DNA of 27,746 nucleotides from a virus: IMG/VR virus record IMGVR_UViG_3300044636_000739, positions 1 through 27,746 of that record. The stretch is one strand, 5' to 3'. The notes below the pieces were generated by a model that was not told the origin of the DNA, made no database searches, and saw only the letters and a program-made list of their open reading frames with translations. Shown here piece by piece: positions 1 through 5,162 of the stretch. The translations under genes and the position numbers were made by a program. Each line of letters opens with the position of its first letter. Position 1 is the first letter of the stretch.

Positions 1-666
1 GTGACCAGCACGTTCGCCCCTCATGGCATTCATGTCACGAAGGGCACCGGAGCGTTCTGGGACCAGACGATGACGAAGATCCTCACGGATCTGTGCAAGG
101 AAGAGACCGAGAACGAGGTCATCTGCACAGTTGATTACGATTCAGTCTTCGAGCCCGACTGCCTGACTCGTCTTCTTGCGGCCATGCTGATCAGCGGGGT
201 CGACGCACTCGCTCCGCTCCAGATGAAGCGAGACGAGAAGCAACTGATGTTCACGCCGCCCGGCTTGGGGGGCAAGGGCCCCACCGAGGTCACGCTCCCT
301 CTGGAGTGGTGGGAGAAGCCGGCCCAGCCCGTCGACACGGCGCACTTCGGACTGACGCTCATTAGGGCGTCGGCAATCCGAAAGATGAAGAAGCCGTGGT
401 TCCTCGGCGTGCCCGGGGAGGACGGAGACTGGGGCCAAGATCGCCAAGACCCTGACATCTACTTCTGGCACAAGTTTCGCGAGGCCGGCAACCGTCTGGC
501 CGTGTGCCCGCAAGTCGCGATCGGTCACGCTGAGCTTGTGATCACGTGGCCCGACCAGCGACTCAAGGCGATGCACCAGTACCCGACGCATTTTTGGAAC
601 AGCGGCGGCAGGCGACCACCGGAGGCATGGGGTTCCAAGGAGCATGCTGAGAGGTCAGAGCGATGA
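1..666 (+). CDS. GT-A fold glycosyltransferase-like protein, probably 5'-partial
   Basis: This looks like a family 2-type nucleotide-sugar glycosyltransferase. A DYDS segment within ICTVDYDSVF (about residues 41-50) fits the metal-binding DxD site of GT-A enzymes. Residues 112-135 (DTAHFGLTLIRAS, then KKPWF) match the usual second conserved block, and DPDIYFWHKFREAGNRL followed by GHAEL matches the C-terminal block. The reading frame is open from base 1, and the usual N-terminal beta-alpha unit before the DxD is short. The GTG at base 1 may therefore be internal, with the true start upstream. It lies directly before head-tail joining genes. GT-A proteins encoded in phage structural modules could glycosylate virion proteins, host surface or DNA; the substrate here is unknown. 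It overlaps the next gene by ATGA. Confidence 0.72.
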   Translation: MTSTFAPHGIHVTKGTGAFWDQTMTKILTDLCKEETENEVICTVDYDSVFEPDCLTRLLAAMLISGVDALAPLQMKRDEKQLMFTPPGLGGKGPTEVTLPLEWWEKPAQPVDTAHFGLTLIRASAIRKMKKPWFLGVPGEDGDWGQDRQDPDIYFWHKFREAGNRLAVCPQVAIGHAELVITWPDQRLKAMHQYPTHFWNSGGRRPPEAWGSKEHAERSER

Positions 667-848
667 GGATCAAGCTGTTGAAGGACTGGCAGTGGCACAA
701 GCAGGGCGACGTCGTCGAAATCTTCGACGCGACGGCGAAGGCGTGGGTCTCCGACGGCATTGCCGTCAAGGTGCCTGACGAGGCTCGGTCCATTGAGGTC
801 GAGCAGGCCACGATGCAAGTCGAGCGTCGCAAGGTGAAGCACCCGTGA
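663..848 (+). CDS. Small phage protein, SH3-like fold suspected
   Basis: This is a 61-aa protein starting at an ATG that overlaps the preceding stop (ATGA). The N-terminal half, MRIKLLKDWQWHKQGDVVEI followed by a DATAKAWVSDGIA stretch, has the pattern 'small beta strand, KxGDVVE turn, DxxAxxxxxxGIA'. That pattern is common in short phage proteins placed between capsid and head-tail connector genes. These look like SH3-like beta barrels, and their role is not established to my knowledge. The C-terminus is charged and probably disordered. It is translationally coupled on both sides (its stop TGA overlaps the GTG of the connector gene), so it belongs to the head-tail operon. Confidence 0.7.
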   Translation: MRIKLLKDWQWHKQGDVVEIFDATAKAWVSDGIAVKVPDEARSIEVEQATMQVERRKVKHP

Positions 849-1471
849 AATACTACGAGCTAGTCCAAAGAGCGAACCTTCGGTATCGGTCGCTCAAGCG
901 GATCACGGAGCCTGTCGTCGAGCCAGTGTCTCTGGCCGAGGCCAAGTCTCACCTCAGGGTGGACGCAGACTTCGACGGCGACGATCAGTACGTCATGTCC
1001 CTGATCTCTGCCGCTCGATATCACGTTGAGACGGTCTGCGACAGGACTCTGATTCGCTCTCAGTGGCAGATAAAGCTCGACACGTTCCCCTCGTGGGACA
1101 TCGAGCTTCCACGACCGCCGATCACGACGGGCGACATCGTCGTCACGTACATCCCCAGCGACGGCGTGTACCAACCGGTGCCGTTCACGAACTTTCGCGA
1201 GGACAGGGACGCAACGCCGGCCGTGATCCGGCCGCAGTGGAACCGCACGTGGCCCTCGACGCGTGGTGCCGAGAACGACGTCGTGATCACGTACTGGGCC
1301 GGGTACGGCGAGGACGGCCGATCCGTGCCCGCCCCCGCCCGCCACGCGATGCTCATGCTGATCGGCGGGTGGTACGCGAATCGCGAGTCGATCATTCAGG
1401 GAGCGATGAACCCGGTCCCGATGGCGGTCGAGATGCTTCTCGGCTCGATCAACTGGGGGCAGTACCGATGA
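845..1471 (+). CDS. Head-tail connector protein (phiE125 gp8 / HK97 gp6-like)
   Basis: This is a probable head-completion or connector protein that sits under the portal and forms the upper ring of the head-tail interface. The N-terminal segment PVSLAEAKSHLRVD, followed by a VMSLISAARYHVETVCDRTLI helix, is the hallmark of the phiE125 gp8 / gp6-like family. The beta-rich middle contains the typical IELPRPPI strand, and the C-terminal half has VVITYWAGYG and a final helix RHAMLMLIGGWYANRES, in the expected order. Its 208 aa is normal for the family. It starts at GTG 845, overlapping the previous stop, and ends in an ATGA overlap with the adaptor gene. The order connector, adaptor, gp10-like, DUF3168-like supports the call. 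Confidence 0.85.
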   Translation: MKYYELVQRANLRYRSLKRITEPVVEPVSLAEAKSHLRVDADFDGDDQYVMSLISAARYHVETVCDRTLIRSQWQIKLDTFPSWDIELPRPPITTGDIVVTYIPSDGVYQPVPFTNFREDRDATPAVIRPQWNRTWPSTRGAENDVVITYWAGYGEDGRSVPAPARHAMLMLIGGWYANRESIIQGAMNPVPMAVEMLLGSINWGQYR

Positions 1472-1806
1472 CGCTGCGGGCCGGCGACCTCCGCGAGGCG
1501 ATCACGATCGAGGTGGCGACGCAGGCCACGAACGCCTACGGCGAGTCGACCGAGACTTGGGCTACGTTTGCCACCCGCAGGGCCGCCGTCGAGGGCCTTA
1601 CGGCCAGCGAGGCAATGCTCGCACAGGAGCTTGCCACCGTCGCCACGCACACGGTCCGGTTTCGCTACGTCCCCGGCCTCACGTCGGCCATGCGTGTCGT
1701 GTGGACAAGCCGCACGCCGACTCGCACTCTCGACATCGTCTCGGTCACCGAGAAGAACAACCGCGAAGAACACTCGCTCATCTGCAAGGAGCGTGTGACG
1801 TCGTGA
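1468..1806 (+). CDS. Phage head-tail adaptor (head-tail joining protein)
   Basis: This 112-aa beta-rich protein is of the Phage_H_T_join type (SPP1 gp16-like), predicted to plug or extend the connector. The diagnostic pattern is an N-terminal LRAGDLREAITIEV strand, a turn with YGESTETWATFATRRAAVEG, then a middle HTVRFRYV strand and a C-terminal half with ILDIVSV-like, NREEHSLICKE strands. I chose ATG 1468 because it overlaps the connector stop as ATGA. The reading frame is open upstream to base 1063, but that part is an out-of-frame shadow of the connector gene. The stop shares bases with the GTG of the next gene. Confidence 0.85.
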   Translation: MTLRAGDLREAITIEVATQATNAYGESTETWATFATRRAAVEGLTASEAMLAQELATVATHTVRFRYVPGLTSAMRVVWTSRTPTRTLDIVSVTEKNNREEHSLICKERVTS

Positions 1807-2204
1807 GCGTCAAGATTTCGGGACTCAGTGAGGTCGTCCAAGGGTTCAAGAGGCTCCCCACGGTCATCGACCGAGAGGCAGTCTACGACGACGTCTCGCA
1901 GACGTTCGCCGCCCGGCTCCGGGCCGCAACGCCGACGGGTTACAGCGGCAAGCTTCGAGACTCCGTGATCTACGAGGTCTCGGAGGCTACGGCCGAGGTG
2001 GGCTATGAGCAGGAGGTCGAGACCGCCGGCAACCCGGAACTGGACAGTGTTGTCCGCCCGCAGACTCGTGGCCGCAGCGTGCTGCGGTGGGTCTCCGTGA
2101 ACGAGCTTTCGGCCGTCCTCGAAGAGACTTTCGATGCCTACGCCCCGGAGGGCGTCACGTTCATGTCTGACAGGTTCGCGGAGCAGATCGATGGCGGCAC
2201 CTGA
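1803..2204 (+). CDS. HK97 gp10-like tail completion protein
   Basis: This 133-aa protein starts at GTG 1803, overlapping the previous stop (GTGA). The N-terminal pattern VKISGLSEVVQGFKRLP, followed by a helix and the segment RLRAATPTGYSGKLRDSV, matches the HK97 gp10-like family. In that family a helix bundle is followed by a conserved 'P.(R)TG.L..S' motif. Members join the tail terminator region to the connector. The C-terminus contains an acidic helix ending in MSDRFAEQIDGG. It overlaps the next gene by 14 bases. The reading frame is open well upstream, but family fit and gene coupling favour the internal GTG. Confidence 0.75.
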   Translation: MSVKISGLSEVVQGFKRLPTVIDREAVYDDVSQTFAARLRAATPTGYSGKLRDSVIYEVSEATAEVGYEQEVETAGNPELDSVVRPQTRGRSVLRWVSVNELSAVLEETFDAYAPEGVTFMSDRFAEQIDGGT

Positions 2205-2586
2205 AAAGTGGCTCCGAGAGCGGCTCGACTCTGCCACCACGGCCGGGATCTATCCCGTTCTGGCGACGCAGAACGCACCGTTCCCGCTGGTCGTCTACCG
2301 AAGGACGGGGACACGGCGAGAGCGTGGCCTGACCGGGAACTACGGCGTGCCCGTGGCGACGTTTTCGGTCGCGATCGTCTCGCATACATACAGCGAGGCG
2401 AAGGACATCGCCGATTCGATTCGTCTCGCTTGCGACAACTTTACGGGTGAATCTCAGGGCGTGAAAATAGTCACGACGGCTCTCGTCTCTGAACAGGACA
2501 ACATGGAACGTCCGTTCGAGGGGCAGGCCAAACCACTGTACAGGGTCGATCAGGTCTACGAGGTCCGTTTCGTCGAAACAGTTTGA
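2191..2586 (+). CDS. Tail completion/terminator protein (DUF3168, gp17-like)
   Basis: This 131-aa protein starts at ATG 2191, inside the end of the preceding gene. It has the DUF3168 layout: an N-terminal helix (EKWLRERLDSA), IYPVLATQNAPFPLVVYRR, a strand with VPVATFSVAIVSHTYSEAKD, a helix DSIRLACDNF, and a final region ending LYRVDQVYEVRFVE. DUF3168 proteins cap the tail tube and contact the head-completion proteins. It is the last gene before the tail tube cluster, which is the normal position. The upstream in-frame ATG at 2134 would add a stretch that is only a shadow of the gp10-like gene, so I reject that start. Confidence 0.85.
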   Translation: MAAPEKWLRERLDSATTAGIYPVLATQNAPFPLVVYRRTGTRRERGLTGNYGVPVATFSVAIVSHTYSEAKDIADSIRLACDNFTGESQGVKIVTTALVSEQDNMERPFEGQAKPLYRVDQVYEVRFVETV

Positions 2587-2607
2587 CGTCCAAGGAGGGA
2601 CGGAAAA

Positions 2608-2979
2608 ATGGCATTTGAAGCTTCGCAGGGCATTGGTTTCACGTTCAGCGGCACCAAGTTCACCGCGAACCAGATCTCGGTCTCCAAGAAGGTCTCCGAG
2701 ATCGACGTCACGTCGCTGGAGTCGCCCAACGGCTCGTATCGCTCCTACCGCCTCGGCTCGATCCGAGACGGCGACGAGTTGAAGGTCGACTTCGTTGGCC
2801 TGACCCTCCCCCAGATGACCGCCACCGGTCAGATCACGTGGGCGATCGACGGATCGGGGTCGAATGCGGGCTTCACGGCGGGGATCCCCACGGCCGCGCT
2901 CTGCACGGCTGCTGACATCACCGCGCAGGTCGGCGAACTCATCAAGGGATCGGCGACGTTCCGGCTGACGCTGAACTAA
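2608..2979 (+). CDS. Tail tube protein, paralogue 1 (candidate major tail protein)
   Basis: This 123-aa beta-sandwich protein is the first of five related tail-tube-like proteins. N-terminal ASQGIGFTFSGTKFTANQIS is followed by EIDVTSLESPNGSYRSYRLG and DGDELKVDFVGLTLPQM; it ends AQVGELIKGSATFRLTLN. The 'EIDVTS' strand, the Arg/Tyr loop and the 'KVDFVG' strand fit lambda gpV / gp17-type tube subunits, which stack as hexameric rings around the tape measure. It has the strongest ribosome binding site of the five (AAGGAGG at 2592-2598, 9 bases before ATG). It is also followed by an AT-rich palindrome, both consistent with it being the major subunit. It is the closest of the five to canonical tube proteins. 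Confidence 0.8.
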   Translation: MAFEASQGIGFTFSGTKFTANQISVSKKVSEIDVTSLESPNGSYRSYRLGSIRDGDELKVDFVGLTLPQMTATGQITWAIDGSGSNAGFTAGIPTAALCTAADITAQVGELIKGSATFRLTLN

Positions 2980-2990
2980 AAACCTTTTAG
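2976..2990 (+). repeat. AT-rich palindrome after the first tail tube gene
   Basis: CTAAAA, then ACC, then TTTTAG forms a perfect 6-bp stem with a 3-base loop, overlapping the TAA stop of paralogue 1. The stem is weak and has no following T-run, so it is not a convincing terminator. It could mark an mRNA processing or stability boundary that lets paralogue 1 accumulate above paralogues 2-5, but this is only a suggestion. Confidence 0.3.
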
Positions 2991-3002
2991 CGAGGCAGCG
3001 GC

Positions 3003-3347
3003 GTGGCCTTTGAGTCTTCGCAGGGAATCACGTTCACCTACGCGAGTCAAGTCTACACGGCCACTCAGGTGTCCGTGTCGAAGAGTCGTCAGGACATAGA
3101 CATCTCGTCGACTGATCTCGACGAAGGAGATCTTCGCCGCATCCGGGTCGGCCCTCTCGACAACATCGAGATCAAGGTCGACTGGATCGGCGGAAGTGTT
3201 CCTCCTGTGAAAGAGGCGCGGGACTTCTCGCTGACTGGAAACCTTGGGGTATCCGGCGGCAAGGCGATCTGCACTGGCCTGTCGATCTCCGGAAACGCTG
3301 GCGACCTCCTGCGTGGTTCGGCGACGTTCAAAGTCTCCCATGACTAG
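3003..3347 (+). CDS. Tail tube protein, paralogue 2
   Basis: This 114-aa protein is clearly homologous to its neighbours. SSQGITFTYASQVYTATQVS aligns with the start of paralogues 1 and 4, IDISSTDLDEGDLRRIRVG replaces the 'VTSL' loop, IEIKVDWIGGSVPP matches IKVDWIG of paralogues 3 and 4, and the C-terminus LLRGSATFKVSHD matches the shared GSATFKVS ending. The start is GTG 3003 with only a weak GAGG upstream. It is the shortest of the five. It probably adopts the same beta-sandwich, but whether it enters the tube, forms a special ring or decorates the tail cannot be read from sequence. Confidence 0.75.
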   Translation: MAFESSQGITFTYASQVYTATQVSVSKSRQDIDISSTDLDEGDLRRIRVGPLDNIEIKVDWIGGSVPPVKEARDFSLTGNLGVSGGKAICTGLSISGNAGDLLRGSATFKVSHD

Positions 3348-3355
3348 GTGATCGC

Positions 3356-3715
3356 ATGCCAGTGAACCCTCCGTCAGCCGCCGGAATCGCGTTCACGTTT
3401 GACGGCGACACGTACACGGCAACGCAGATCAGCGTGAGCCGAAGTGCGGCCGAGTTTGACTGTACTAGTACGGATATTAGCTCCGGTGGAAAGCGTCGCT
3501 ACCGCACGAGCGACATCGAGAACTGCGAGATCAAGGTTGACTGGATCGGACTCTCTTCGCCGCAGATTGAGAAGACCGCCACGTTCTCGATTACCGGCAA
3601 CTCTGCGGCACTTGGCGTTACCGGTTCAATCGCACTCTGCACGGGGCTGAACATCACCGCGCAGGCCGGCGAACTTATCAAGGGCTCGGCCACCTTCAAA
3701 GTTTCTTACGACTGA
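3356..3715 (+). CDS. Tail tube protein, paralogue 3
   Basis: This 119-aa paralogue differs at the extreme N-terminus (MPVNPPSAAGIAFTFDGDTY instead of MAFESSQG). It keeps ATQISVS, the DCTSTDISSGGKRRYR loop, IKVDWIGLSSPQ, ALCTGLNITAQAGELIKG and SATFKVSYD. It starts 8 bases after the stop of paralogue 2, with a modest AGGTG upstream. The ITAQAGELIKGSATFKVS block is identical in paralogue 4 and nearly so in paralogue 1, so duplication by recombination within the cluster is likely. Confidence 0.75.
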   Translation: MPVNPPSAAGIAFTFDGDTYTATQISVSRSAAEFDCTSTDISSGGKRRYRTSDIENCEIKVDWIGLSSPQIEKTATFSITGNSAALGVTGSIALCTGLNITAQAGELIKGSATFKVSYD

Positions 3716-3726
3716 GAAGGTGACGC

Positions 3727-4098
3727 ATGGCATACGAGTCTTCGCAGGGGATTGTCTTCAAGTTCAACGGCGTCAAGTACACGGCCACGTCTGTTGCCGT
3801 CGCCAAGAGTCGCGGAGACTTCGCGTTGACGTCTACGGACATTCCGAAGACCGGCGGCCTTGCCCGCCACCGCCCCGGCGGACTCATGTCTCTGGAGATC
3901 AAGGTGGACTGGATCGGCAAGACGATCCCGCCGACCGACGATCTGTACGCGATCTCGTTTGATGATGGCGACGTCGACCCCACAGATGGAGATCTTGACC
4001 CCAACATGAACAGAGCCGTCTGCACTGGCCTTCAGATCACAGCACAGGCTGGTGAACTGATCAAAGGCTCTGCGACGTTCAAGGTCTCGAAGGACTGA
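3727..4098 (+). CDS. Tail tube protein, paralogue 4
   Basis: This 123-aa paralogue has SSQGIVFKFNGVKYTATSVA, then ALTSTDIPKTGG, LEIKVDWIGKTIPP and the shared ending TAQAGELIKGSATFKVSKD. It carries an unusual acidic insertion (a DDGDVDPTDGDLDPN segment around residues 79-93) between the middle strand and the conserved C-terminal block. The other paralogues lack it, and it resembles a surface or calcium-binding loop, although no classical EF-hand is present. GAAGGTG at 3716-3722 is a fair ribosome binding site. The next gene begins 1 base after its stop. Confidence 0.75.
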   Translation: MAYESSQGIVFKFNGVKYTATSVAVAKSRGDFALTSTDIPKTGGLARHRPGGLMSLEIKVDWIGKTIPPTDDLYAISFDDGDVDPTDGDLDPNMNRAVCTGLQITAQAGELIKGSATFKVSKD

Positions 4099-4099
4099 C

Positions 4100-4489
4100 A
4101 TGACATTCACAACTGAACTCTCCGCTCAGGGAATCACGCTCAACTGGGGAAGCACAGAAATTGGCGTCACCAGTATGCGATGGAGCGGCTCGGCTGCCGG
4201 AGAGATCGACATCACGTCGATGCAGTCGACGTTCGTCGAGGACGAGGACTTCTCGAACCGAAAGCTTGTCAAGAAAGCGATCGACTACGGCGTGATCGAC
4301 CTCGGAGAGTTGTCGTGTGAGTTTTTTGGGCCGGGCGGATTTTCCACCGACCAGATTGGCTCGCAGAAGACGCTCACCGTCAACGGAACAGGCCTGAGCG
4401 CGCCGGCGTACTTGACCGGCATGTCTCAGGAAATCGTGGCTGGGGAATTGGTCAAGGGTAGCTGCACATTCAAACTCTCGAACGAGTAG
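4100..4489 (+). CDS. Tail tube protein, paralogue 5 (most divergent)
   Basis: This 129-aa member is the most divergent. AQGITLNWGSTEIGVTSMRW takes the place of the shared N-terminus, EIDITSMQSTF gives the tube-like 'IDITS' strand, and IVAGELVKGSCTFKLSNE gives the same C-terminal GELxKGSxTFKxS signature. It lacks the KVDWIG strand and instead has LGELSCEFFGPGGF at that point, which resembles the 'GEVSVDF' strand of classical tube proteins. It may therefore be closest in structure to paralogue 1, or serve a distinct role at one end of the tube. Its stop codon overlaps the AGTACGGAT motif. Confidence 0.7.
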   Translation: MTFTTELSAQGITLNWGSTEIGVTSMRWSGSAAGEIDITSMQSTFVEDEDFSNRKLVKKAIDYGVIDLGELSCEFFGPGGFSTDQIGSQKTLTVNGTGLSAPAYLTGMSQEIVAGELVKGSCTFKLSNE

Positions 4490-4497
4490 TACGGATG
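4488..4497 (+). promoter_or_regulatory. AGTACGGATG motif before chaperone/tape-measure genes
   Basis: This is the first intergenic copy of a 9-mer repeated before several genes. It begins inside the TAG stop of paralogue 5 and lies 27 bases before the GTG of the tail chaperone gene. That gene has its own ribosome binding site AAAGGAG at 4510-4516. I infer a promoter-like element that could uncouple chaperone and tape measure expression from the tail tubes. No consistent -35 box is visible. Confidence 0.45.
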
Positions 4498-4524
4498 TGC
4501 GTTCTTTTCAAAGGAGTGTAGGCC

Positions 4525-4872
4525 GTGGGTGCATTGAACAAGAAGGCGATTCTGGACGCGCAGGACAAGAAGATGATCGACGTCGAGGTGCCCGAGTGGG
4601 GCGGCTCGGTGAAGATCCGCGTGATGACCGGCACGGAGCGTGACCGCTTCGAGGGCGAGTTTGTCGGCGGCAACAAGTCGGTCGACATGGTCCGGGCGAA
4701 GCTCGTGGCGAAGTGTCTGTGCGACGACGAGGGCAATCGGCTCTTCACCGAGGCCGAGGTGCCGCAGTTGGGCGAGAAGTCCGCTGCCGTCCTCGACAAG
4801 CTCTTCACCATCTGCATGAAGCACAACCGCTTCACCAAGGACGACGTCGAGGAACTCGCGGGAAACTCCTGA
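4525..4872 (+). CDS. Tail assembly chaperone, short form (G-like)
   Basis: This 115-aa protein starts at GTG 4525, 8 bases after AAAGGAG. KKAILDAQDKKMIDVEVPEW, then GGSVKIRVMTGTERDRFEGE, LVAKCLCDDEGNRLFTEAEV and LGEKSAAVLDKLF, with a C-terminal KDDVEELAGN, follow the siphophage tail assembly chaperone family closely. These proteins coat the tape measure during tube polymerisation and are not in the mature virion. It lies directly between the tube genes and the tape measure, the invariant position for lambda G/GT. Its last codons contain a -1 slippery heptamer leading into the downstream frame. Confidence 0.9.
   Translation: MGALNKKAILDAQDKKMIDVEVPEWGGSVKIRVMTGTERDRFEGEFVGGNKSVDMVRAKLVAKCLCDDEGNRLFTEAEVPQLGEKSAAVLDKLFTICMKHNRFTKDDVEELAGNS
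4860..4866 (+). promoter_or_regulatory. Programmed -1 ribosomal frameshift site GGGAAAC
   Basis: The heptamer G GGA AAC lies in the zero frame of the short chaperone (codons GGA 4861 and AAC 4864). This exactly fits the X XXY YYZ rule for tandem -1 slippage and differs only in the last base from the lambda G/GT site GGGAAAG. The stop TGA follows two codons later, at 4870-4872. The -1 frame then stays open to 5159. Slippage would yield a fusion of about 211 aa. A GC-rich stretch follows immediately, but I did not establish a stimulatory fold. Confidence 0.88.
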
Positions 4873-5159
4873 CGAGGCCCCGCCGGCTGTTCGAGTTTCG
4901 GCTCGCACTAGCCCTCGGCCGGTCTCACAGGGAACTCTTGGCGACGGTCGACGCTGCGGAACTCGCAGAGTGGGAGAGTTATTGGAAAATAGAACCGTGG
5001 GGAGACGAGTGGCGTCAGGTCGCTCGTCTCGCCACGGCCCTGTGTACGGCATGGGGCTCGAAAAACCTCGAAGAGGAAATGCTCATGCCGTCATACCGCA
5101 GGCCGCCTCAGTCGAAGGAGGCGATGATCGCAGAACTCCGAAAGGCATTCGGGGGATAA
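4866..5159 (+). CDS. Tail assembly chaperone, frameshift extension (T-like domain)
   Basis: This is the -1 frame extension, about 97 aa, expressed as the C-terminal part of a G-T fusion. It contains RLFEFRLALALGRSHRELLA, then LAEWESYWKIEPWGDEWRQV and a C-terminal segment LEEEMLMPSYRR. 'LALALGRS..ELL' plus 'L.EW..Y..IEPWG' is the typical T-domain signature. No ATG, GTG or TTG lies between the frame crossing and the first conserved residues, so independent initiation is unlikely and frameshifting is the natural route. The T domain recruits tail tube protein to the chaperone-coated tape measure. The stop is 3 bases before the tape measure start. Confidence 0.85.
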   Translation, partial: LLTRPRRLFEFRLALALGRSHRELLATVDAAELAEWESYWKIEPWGDEWRQVARLATALCTAWGSKNLEEEMLMPSYRRPPQSKEAMIAELRKAFGG

Positions 5160-5162
5160 GCG

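Noticed and set aside
1063-1467. Upstream in-frame extension of the head-tail adaptor gene
   Set aside because: It is the shadow of the connector gene. The internal ATG 1468 gives the family length and a coupled ATGA start.
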